From: Prochloron sp. SP5CPC1
GTDB taxonomy: Bacteria; Cyanobacteriota; Cyanobacteriia; Cyanobacteriales; Prochloraceae
DNA length: 9,434 nucleotides
Assembly: GCA_014323965.1 (NCBI GenBank)
Contig: JACONB010000043.1
Coordinates: 1-9,434, forward strand
Direction of reading: 5' to 3'
Shown here: piece by piece, positions 1 through 4,871 of the stretch
Layout: each line of letters begins with the position of its first letter
Position numbering within the stretch: position 1 is the stretch's first letter
Notes under the pieces: generated by a model
Database searches by the model: none
Told to the model about the DNA's origin: nothing
Seen by the model: the letters and a program-made list of their open reading frames with translations, nothing else
Position numbers and translations under genes: made by a program

Positions 1-285
1 GCAGATTCCGTGCGGGTGGACTCCCAAGCCAAATATGGTATAGTGGCAGCAGGACAAGCAGCTCTGTACCTGCGTCTCCCTTCCCCTAAAGCACCCAACT
101 ACCGGGAAAACATTTGGGACCATGCAGCAGGTTCCATTGTGGTGGAAGAAGCAGGGGGGCGAGTGACAGATATGTATGGGAAACCCCTGGATTTTGCTAC
201 GGGTACCAAAATGGTGGATAACCGGGGTATAGTGGTGAGCAATGGCTTAATTCACGATACCGTCTTAGCTGCTTTGCAAGATTAA
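1..285 (+). CDS. 3'(2'),5'-bisphosphate nucleotidase, C-terminal part (5' end outside window)
   Basis: The reading frame is open from base 1 and ends in TAA at 283-285, so the window holds only the last 94 residues. The family (CysQ/HAL2/SAL1, inositol-monophosphatase fold) removes a phosphate from PAP, a by-product of sulfate assimilation and sulfotransfer, in a Mg-dependent reaction in the cytoplasm. Recognisable pieces are the DSQAKYG stretch near the start, the family metal-site signature WDHAAG, the EEAGG segment after it, and the closing GKPLDF...GIVVSNG region typical of the HAL2/SAL1 branch. The assignment rests on these motifs; a general inositol monophosphatase is the alternative but fits the DSQAKYG and KPLDF segments less well. 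It converges on gpsA with only about 78 bp between the stops, and a dispersed repeat lies in that gap. Confidence 0.85.
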   Translation, partial: ADSVRVDSQAKYGIVAAGQAALYLRLPSPKAPNYRENIWDHAAGSIVVEEAGGRVTDMYGKPLDFATGTKMVDNRGIVVSNGLIHDTVLAALQD

Positions 286-290
286 TATCT

Positions 291-331
291 AACCGCAGAT
301 GGACGTCGAAGTAGAATTAACGCAGATGAGT
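291..331. repeat. Dispersed CGCAGATG-type repeat between convergent genes
   Basis: This short block between the nucleotidase stop and the gpsA stop carries CGCAGATG twice (294-301 and 321-328), each preceded by an AAC-type triplet. Such blocks resemble the short dispersed repeats common in the intergenic DNA of filamentous cyanobacteria. No terminator hairpin is evident here. Copy number in the genome cannot be judged from one window. Confidence 0.45.
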
Positions 332-363
332 ACCGATTCTTCCCCCACACCCCTTCTTTGAGT

Positions 364-1287
364 TTATTCAGGTTTGAGACCCCGCTCCATGAGAGCCCTA
401 ACTGTTTGTCGGGGGGTAGTTTTTCCTTCCAGGAGTCCATAGACTTCCTGGGTAATAGGAACCCTCAAACCTTCCGAAGAGGCGATTTCCATCAATACTT
501 TAGTGGTATTGACTCCCTCAGCAGTACCTTTCAGAGCAGCTAACGTTTGTTCTAGGGACTGACCCTGAGCCAGTCTATAACCCACTTGATAATTGCGAGA
601 AAGGGGACTATTGCAAGTAGCCAGCAAATCTCCCAAACCAGACAAACCAAAGAAAGTGGAGCTTGTCGCCCCCAAACAAGTCCCCACCCGAATCATTTCC
701 GGTAATGCTCTAGTTAAGAGAGCTGCTTTAGCATTAGTTCCCAGTTTCAAACCATCGCATACCCCGGCGGCGATCGCCATGACGTTTTTTAAAGTACCCC
801 CCAACTCCGTTCCCAAAGGGTCATCATTAACGTAGACCCGAAAACTATCATTCGCGAGTGTGCTTTGCACCGTCTCTGCTGCTTTTAAGTCAGAACTAGC
901 CACTACCGTCGCTGCTGGTAAACCCTGTTCAATTTCTTCAGAAAGATTTGGTCCAGACAAAACCACCAGGGGATACTGGGGAAAAGCCTCTTGCCAAATT
1001 TGGGAAGGAGTGCCAGTGGTGAGGGGATCTAAACCTTTAGTGGCTGTTACCAAAATCGGGGAATGGCTTATTTTTATCTTGAGGAGTTTCTCAATGGTAG
1101 GGCGAACTCCCCCTATGGAAACAGCAGATAAGAGGATATCAGCCCCAGATACTGCTGAGGAGAGGGTTGCAGAACTGCGACGAGACCAACTGCGGACTTC
1201 ACAGTGGTTGCGAGAGGCTAAGGTAGCTAAAGCACAACCCCAAACCCCTGCACCCAGGATAGTTAAGATTCTTTTTCTTTCTGTCAC
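364..1287 (-). CDS. gpsA: NAD(P)-dependent glycerol-3-phosphate dehydrogenase
   Basis: This 307-residue cytosolic enzyme reduces dihydroxyacetone phosphate to sn-glycerol-3-phosphate, the backbone precursor of membrane glycerolipids. The N-terminal Rossmann fold shows the dinucleotide loop GAGVWG at residues 12-17. It is followed by ATKGLDP (82-88, with Lys84), SGPNLSEEI (111-119), and the catalytic-region segment GGTLKNVMAIAAG with Lys167. The C-terminal helical domain carries GLSGLGDLLATC (Asp220) and SRNYQVG, which complete the family signature. The length is at the short end of the family, as is usual in cyanobacteria. The start is a GTG at 1285-1287; it leaves the normal six residues before the first beta strand. 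A purine-rich AAGAGA lies directly before it, closer than an ideal ribosome binding site. The gene is divergent from the broken NUDIX gene and shares its upstream region. It looks intact. Confidence 0.96.
   Translation of the reverse strand: MTERKRILTILGAGVWGCALATLASRNHCEVRSWSRRSSATLSSAVSGADILLSAVSIGGVRPTIEKLLKIKISHSPILVTATKGLDPLTTGTPSQIWQEAFPQYPLVVLSGPNLSEEIEQGLPAATVVASSDLKAAETVQSTLANDSFRVYVNDDPLGTELGGTLKNVMAIAAGVCDGLKLGTNAKAALLTRALPEMIRVGTCLGATSSTFFGLSGLGDLLATCNSPLSRNYQVGYRLAQGQSLEQTLAALKGTAEGVNTTKVLMEIASSEGLRVPITQEVYGLLEGKTTPRQTVRALMERGLKPE
769..778. repeat. HIP1 site (GGCGATCGCC)
   Basis: This is a perfect copy of the highly iterated palindrome GCGATCGC with its usual flanking G and C, inside gpsA. 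HIP1 is abundant in many cyanobacterial genomes and is the clearest taxonomic marker in this window. Confidence 0.9.
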
Positions 1288-1353
1288 TCTCTTGTTATAA
1301 CACTTTTTTAAGTTTAAATGGTATAATTTTACACTAATCAGTTACCATTATAC
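1288..1353. promoter_or_regulatory. Divergent upstream region of gpsA and the NUDIX remnant, with mirrored -10-like boxes
   Basis: This AT-rich gap of about 66 bp separates two divergent genes. It contains GTATAAT at 1321-1327 and its exact reverse complement ATTATAC at 1347-1353, so a consensus TATAAT box faces each way (1322-1327 on +, 1347-1352 on -). The minus-strand box would start gpsA transcription about 50 nt before its GTG. No good -35 element is visible for either box. The pair may equally be a 7-bp inverted repeat bound by a regulator. The promoter role is inferred from position and the -10 matches only. Confidence 0.4.
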
Positions 1354-1762
1354 TTGAAAGTGAATTTCCGAAATCCTGTACCCACAGTTGATATTATTAT
1401 CGAATTAATAGACAAACCTCATAAACCGATTATATTAATAGAACGGAAAAATCCTCCCTATGGTTGGGCGATTCCTGGGGGATTTGTAGATTATGGGGAA
1501 TCAGTAGAAACAGCAGCAAAGCGAGAAGCAGCAGAAGAGGTTAGTCTGACAGTGGAATTAGTGGAACAATTTCAAGTTTATTCAGGAAACATACCCTGAG
1601 TGTAGTATTTATTGCTACCGCTCAGGGGGAACCTCAAGCTGCCGATGATGCTAAGAATCTGGCCCAAATCTCTGTTTCGACCACCACCAAATTCTGAAAG
1701 ATTATGGGAATTATCGCCATTATGGCATTGGTCCGCGTGATTTTAATTCAGGAGTTCAGTAA
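1354..1762 (+). pseudogene. NUDIX hydrolase, inactivated by two frameshifts and small deletions
   Basis: Three consecutive frames spell one NUDIX protein. The first frame (TTG start at 1354, stop TGA at 1597-1599) carries the complete NUDIX box: GGFVDYGE followed by KREAAEEV, matching Gx5Ex7REUxEE. The second frame resumes at about 1593 with TLSVVFIATAQG and AADDAKNLA, and stops just after 1690. The third frame gives FDHHQILKDYGNYRHYG and ends at TAA 1760-1762. At each junction roughly nine or ten residues expected in this family seem to be missing, so each break is a small deletion rather than a single-base error. NUDIX enzymes hydrolyse nucleoside diphosphate-linked substrates such as ADP-ribose or oxidised nucleotides; this copy is probably dead. 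The 146 bp after it (1763-1908) hold nothing I recognise. Confidence 0.8.
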
Positions 1763-2088
1763 GGTGGGCAATTTGGGAAAAGTTTGGTACCCTTTATGAA
1801 GAGTAAATTGCTTATGCCTACCAAAACTACAGCTGCTGTCAAGATATTTGTTGAGGTATTCTTTAGGGAACTGGTCCTGTAAAAATTTGGTCATAATGCC
1901 AATTTTCCTTAGTTAACATTTCCAAACCTAGCCAATAACTCCTCCCGGGATAATTGTAACAACAAAGGAGTAAGTTCTTCTGTAGACAGTTCCATTAAAG
2001 GTTCAATAACTGTTGTCAGTGTCTCGTCTACCCGGGAAAATCGCACTTCCAGGAGATTGGTAATGAAGCGACGGGTTATCTGTCGTTC

Positions 2089-2124
2089 TCCTTGCTGTAA
2101 TCCTTGCTGTAATCCTTGTTCTGT
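2089..2124. repeat. Tandem 12-bp repeat in the Rpn-like remnant
   Basis: TCCTTGCTGTAA occurs twice without a gap (2089-2100 and 2101-2112), followed by a third degenerate copy. On the minus strand it encodes the repeated tetrapeptide QGLQ/QGLQ in a coiled, glutamine-rich linker. Because 12 is a multiple of three, copy-number change would not shift the frame. Confidence 0.8.
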
Positions 2125-2326
2125 AGCAGCTTCTAGCCTTTGCGTATCAAGAGGGGATAACTTCATAATCAACTCCTGGTCATCTGGTTCTACATCTTGA
2201 CGAACTTCTAAAAGATGGAAGAGGTTATATAACAATTCTAGTGTATTTTCCCGTCGGGGACTTTCTGGTATGGCTTTTAATTCATTAATTGCCTGTTGCT
2301 GCACTTTTCCTTTGCCCAAAATTCTT

Positions 2327-2381
2327 AACCCACCCCCCCTTTCGCCCCCCCTCCCGGGAGGGGGGGTTGGGGGGGTGGGTT
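2327..2381. repeat. 55-bp palindromic repeat with perfect 13-bp terminal inverted repeats
   Basis: The element begins AACCCACCCCCCC (2327-2339) and ends with its exact reverse complement GGGGGGGTGGGTT (2369-2381). The interior is a second palindrome centred on CCCGGG at about 2353-2358. The whole can fold into one long hairpin. It interrupts the Rpn-like gene between the segments IHQLPQ and LGKGK and shifts the frame. A longer member of the same family lies inside the NRPS at 7411-7487. It encodes nothing; if mobile, it would have to be moved in trans, as for MITE- or REP-like elements. Confidence 0.85.
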
Positions 2382-2756
2382 TTGCGGTAATTGATGAATC
2401 ACCACAATAGCAGTTTTGAGTGATTCTGGCAAAAAATAGACCCCTGGATCCCAGTTTTCTTCATCTGGACAAGCTCCAAAGCTGGCTAGGAAGTCAGGAG
2501 ACGCTGTTGGTGTTAGAATCCAGAGATGATGTAATTCCCTGTTCGACAGCTTCCTTTTCTTGCGTAGCGTTCTTTGCAATAAGCGATTAACATTGTAACA
2601 ACAAGGGCACAGCCGATCCGCGTTGTGTTGTAACTCTGGCGGAGGCGTATCACTTTGCCTCTTTTCTCTAAAGTCCCGTCATTCCTCAGTTTTAGGCACT
2701 TGTGTCAGACAGTCTAACCTTCAGATCTCCCAATGTAATCACATAGTGCGAAGTTA

Positions 2757-2781
2757 GTGCGCCCTACAAAGGGTATTGCAC
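2757..2781. other. Small imperfect hairpin in the leader region before the operon
   Basis: Within the otherwise featureless gap 2679-2810, GTGC (2757-2760) can pair with GCAC (2778-2781), and CCCT (2762-2765) with AGGG (2770-2773) around an ACAA loop. An A-rich then T-rich tract follows. It lies upstream of the likely promoter, so it may be an operator, a remnant repeat or chance. Nothing else was recognised in this gap. Confidence 0.2.
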
Positions 2782-2810
2782 CAAGAAAAAAACTTTTTCC
2801 AAAAATATGT

Positions 2811-2840
2811 TTGACAAAAAACTGTCGAAGGTTGTAGAGT
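2811..2840 (+). promoter_or_regulatory. Candidate sigma-70-type promoter for the oxidase-racemase-NRPS operon
   Basis: A perfect -35 box TTGACA lies at 2811-2816. A 4-of-6 match to the -10 box, TAGAGT, lies at 2835-2840 after an 18-bp spacer. Transcription would begin near 2847 and leave a leader of about 70 nt before the ATG at 2920. It sits in an A/T-rich stretch and is the only good match in the gap upstream of the operon. The weak -10 suggests a need for activation; that is inference. Confidence 0.5.
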
Positions 2841-2919
2841 TGAGGGCGTCTTCCCTGAATTAGACAACAAGAGTCTATTTTCAGCTCTCATATCTCCATC
2901 ATCCAAAAAAACTAAGATA

Positions 2920-3774
2920 ATGGTGACAACCAACAAAACACTGACTAACTATATCTACGAGCTGGCAGGCTTGGTTAATGATGAGGAACTTAAATCTGCC
3001 CTCATTGAGAGCGTGGCTGCATCCTCAGACGTTATCAACAAGGTAGAGCGCTTTTTTGCCTTGTTGCCCTCTTATAAGTGGTCCAAGGAGGAGCTATCTC
3101 AGATCCTCAGTTCCTGGAAAGCAACCCATCTCAAGATGTTGGCCATCTACGGTTTGTCTTGTCGGCTACAACGGCTCGCTATGGCGACAGAAGATACCGC
3201 AACTCGTGCCCAGTTAATGCTTGCCAGCTCTCACAACGCCGAAACCAGTTATGAAGATTTGGGATTAGACTTTGGGGGAGAAACCCATGCTCAACTTTTC
3301 CATGACCTCGCTCATTATCTGGTGGGGGATTTTCCCTGGTCCCTAGAAAAGTATTGTCTTCCCAGAGCAAGTGAGTTCAGGGGATGGATCTATCAAAACA
3401 TGGTAGTGGCTGATATCCAAACTGGATTATTCACCAACATGTTCTCGGAAATATACAACCATGCTGAGTATAGTGTTGCCCTTGGCGCTTTTGGGAATCT
3501 CATTGACCAACAGTATAATTTGTCCCCTGTTGAACGGGAGAAAGCACTGCAATACGTCCATGTTCATGTTGCTGATGAGACGGAGGTAGACCACTTTTTA
3601 GTGGTGGTGAAAGCCCTGAATGCTTACTGTGAGGCGACTCAAACCCCCATTGATTACGAGTTAGCCCAAGCCCAAATCCTGCAGTACTTGCGTGGTATTG
3701 GCCAAGTAATGGAAGCCTTGTTAAATCTCATGGAGCCACAAAAGAATGCACGTGAACTCGCTACTGTGGCCTAA
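2920..3774 (+). CDS. Heme-oxygenase-fold protein, putative di-metal oxidase (TenA/CADD-like, possibly DUF3865)
   Basis: This 284-residue, all-helical, soluble protein has no signal peptide or membrane segment. Its sequence has the look of the iron-containing redox enzymes with the heme-oxygenase/TenA fold (relatives: CADD, UndA, BesC, the SznF central domain). Possible metal ligands are spaced much as in CADD: Glu121 and His128 (GETHAQLFHDL), Glu183 (NHAEYS), then a late helix HVHVADETEVDH with His214/His216, Asp219/Glu220, Glu222/Asp224 and His225. The usual HxxxDxxH is not matched exactly in that last helix. Family members use O2 for N-oxygenation, C-C cleavage or similar reactions on amino acids and fatty acids; the substrate here is unknown. 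It is the first gene of the operon, has a weak ribosome site (CTAAGATA before ATG 2920), and overlaps the racemase by 29 bp. Its place ahead of an NRPS suggests a role in making or tailoring a precursor. A cofactor-free thiaminase-like role is the main alternative. Confidence 0.6.
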   Translation: MVTTNKTLTNYIYELAGLVNDEELKSALIESVAASSDVINKVERFFALLPSYKWSKEELSQILSSWKATHLKMLAIYGLSCRLQRLAMATEDTATRAQLMLASSHNAETSYEDLGLDFGGETHAQLFHDLAHYLVGDFPWSLEKYCLPRASEFRGWIYQNMVVADIQTGLFTNMFSEIYNHAEYSVALGAFGNLIDQQYNLSPVEREKALQYVHVHVADETEVDHFLVVVKALNAYCEATQTPIDYELAQAQILQYLRGIGQVMEALLNLMEPQKNARELATVA

Positions 3775-4852
3775 AGTTGGTTCCTGGAAACAGTTTGCTG
3801 TTGCTCATGAGGCCATCGCTTACATGCCTGTATACATGGCCAAATTGAAGGGGATAGCCTCCCAAATGAAGGCTCAAGGAAAATGGGTAGAAGACCAGGA
3901 TTTTCCCGTGGATATCCTCTCTCTGCACCCACCTCATCCTAATAAAACACCTCTCATTCTCTTAGGAGGGATGGGACCCCTTGCGGGAGCCATGAGCTTT
4001 CAGAAAGCTTGTCAATACTGTGGCAACAGTCGGGAAATTGTTCTTTACCAAGCTTGTGGTATTCCCAGTCGTGTTAAGGTCATGTTAGATCCCAACCGCC
4101 TGGTGGAAGGAATCTCTCTCAGGGATCGCTTAGTAAAGTTAGCATCTGATTCCATTATCCAGGCAACGGAATATCTACAAGCCGACAATTCCAATATTCA
4201 AGTCATGCTGCTGTGTAATGGGTCTCATTACTTTCTCCCCCAAATTCAGCAAGACTTAGAAAACCGCTATCGGGCAATTGCCCGTCGCCTCAATTTTGTT
4301 TCCCTTGTGGATGCAGTGATGGAGGTTTTGCAATGCCAAAGGCGGCAAAAAGTGTTGGTTTTAGGCACTACTGCAACCCTGATGGGGGGAGTCTATACTC
4401 AGCCTCTTCAACAGTTAGGGATTGATTTCTCAGTCTTGCCTGATTCTTGCCAATCTAGATTGATGGATATTATCTATTACGGAGTCAAAGCATTTGACAA
4501 AGAATATGCCTGTGCCATGGGAGAACAGCTTTTTTCCTTGTTAGAGAATGTTTCCAGGATAGATTTTGCCATCGCAGGCTGCACGGAAATTCCTATTTTT
4601 CTGGATTGGTTGCAAGCAAAAATTGCCTGCTCTAACTCTAATTCTTCATGGTTGAACGCCCAGAAATTTCTAGCTCAGGTTGAGGTTTTAGACCCTGTCT
4701 GTTTGGCGTTGCATCTCGCCCTCGGCATCCTCGATGGCGAGGGCAAAGGCGCAAAGGGAAGAGAAAGATTTTTCGAGCAAACCTTGCATCTCGCGCAAAG
4801 GCGCAAAGGCGCAAAGGGAAGAGAAAGATTTTTCGAGCAAATCTTTACTTGA
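3746..4852 (+). CDS. Aspartate/glutamate racemase-superfamily protein with an N-terminal extension
   Basis: This 368-residue protein contains a full aspartate/glutamate racemase-like core. The glycine-rich start LLGGMGPLAGAMSF lies at 72-85. The first catalytic cysteine is Cys157 in LLCNGSHYF (the usual form is PCNTAH), and the second is Cys279 in AGCTEIP. Having both cysteines points to PLP-independent two-base racemisation of an amino acid, as in McyF-type enzymes of NRPS clusters. The first 70 or so residues precede the normal family start and are not recognised. The ATG at 3746, with GGAG at 3732-3735, gives translational coupling to the oxidase; an in-frame ATG at 3824 (Met27) is an alternative start. 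The last 35 or so residues come from a duplicated dispersed repeat and are probably not part of the fold. It may supply a D-amino acid to the NRPS or act on an unusual precursor; the substrate cannot be read from the sequence. Confidence 0.8.
   Translation: MHVNSLLWPKVGSWKQFAVAHEAIAYMPVYMAKLKGIASQMKAQGKWVEDQDFPVDILSLHPPHPNKTPLILLGGMGPLAGAMSFQKACQYCGNSREIVLYQACGIPSRVKVMLDPNRLVEGISLRDRLVKLASDSIIQATEYLQADNSNIQVMLLCNGSHYFLPQIQQDLENRYRAIARRLNFVSLVDAVMEVLQCQRRQKVLVLGTTATLMGGVYTQPLQQLGIDFSVLPDSCQSRLMDIIYYGVKAFDKEYACAMGEQLFSLLENVSRIDFAIAGCTEIPIFLDWLQAKIACSNSNSSWLNAQKFLAQVEVLDPVCLALHLALGILDGEGKGAKGRERFFEQTLHLAQRRKGAKGRERFFEQIFT
4743..4841. repeat. Duplicated CGCAAAGG-type repeat forming the racemase tail
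   Basis: A 39-bp block (4743-4781) recurs identically 60 bp downstream (4803-4841). Each copy contains GGCGCAAAGGGAAGAGAAAG and ends in TTTTTCGAGCAAA. TTGCATCTCGC also occurs twice (4709-4719 and 4784-4794), which suggests a tandem duplication of a dispersed repeat. It is in frame and encodes KGAKGRERFFEQ twice (residues 334-345 and 354-365), just before the stop codon. Confidence 0.85.
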
Positions 4853-4855
4853 TAT

Positions 4856-4861
4856 GGGAGG
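4856..4861 (+). promoter_or_regulatory. Strong ribosome binding site of the NRPS gene
   Basis: GGGAGG lies 10 nt before the ATG at 4872-4874, in the 19-bp gap after the racemase stop. It is the best Shine-Dalgarno match in the operon, it fixes the NRPS start, and it supports cotranscription with the racemase. Confidence 0.75.
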
Positions 4862-4871
4862 AAGTTAATTA

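Larger units (their letters stand above)
1909..2678 (-). pseudogene. Rpn/DUF4351-type (PD-(D/E)XK nuclease/transposase-associated) protein, split by a palindromic repeat
   Basis: Two minus-strand frames together read as one cyanobacterial Rpn-like protein. The upstream piece (open from 2678, no ATG) contains NVNRLLQRTLRKK, RELHHLWILTPTAS and FKTAIVVIHQLPQ-like text (here LKTAIVVIHQLPQ), then runs into the repeat at 2327-2381 and stops at 2325-2327. The downstream piece (from TTG at 2319 to TTA complement at 1909) resumes with LGKGKVQQQAINELKAIPES and ELLYNL. It then has a QGLQQGLQQGE linker and a C-terminal helical segment (ITRRF, LSTEELTPLL) like the DUF4351 tail. The two pieces are in different frames, so the repeat disrupted the gene. 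No N-terminal catalytic half or good start codon is visible upstream, so it is also truncated. Family members are cyanobacterial multi-copy proteins linked to mobile DNA. The family call is from memory of conserved text; the exact subfamily is uncertain. Confidence 0.65.

Noticed and set aside
358..1300. Plus-strand open frames across the gpsA region (for example 593-835 and 860-1300)
   Set aside because: They run antisense to a clearly conserved gpsA, and their translations show no family features.
2705..2713. TGTCAGACA mini-palindrome as an operator
   Set aside because: Four-base arms are expected by chance at this scale, and it lies about 100 bp upstream of the candidate promoter.
2757..2800. 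Hairpin followed by A/T tracts as a rho-independent terminator
   Set aside because: The stem is short with an asymmetric internal loop, no plus-strand gene ends just before it, and the following tract is mostly A before T.
2754..2936. Minus-strand 60-residue frame overlapping the operon leader
   Set aside because: It overlaps the promoter and oxidase start, has no recognisable sequence, and is low in complexity.
4743..4841. Possible CRISPR-like array from the repeated CGCAAAGG block
   Set aside because: There are only two copies, the spacing is a tandem duplication rather than unique spacers, and the block is in frame inside a coding region.
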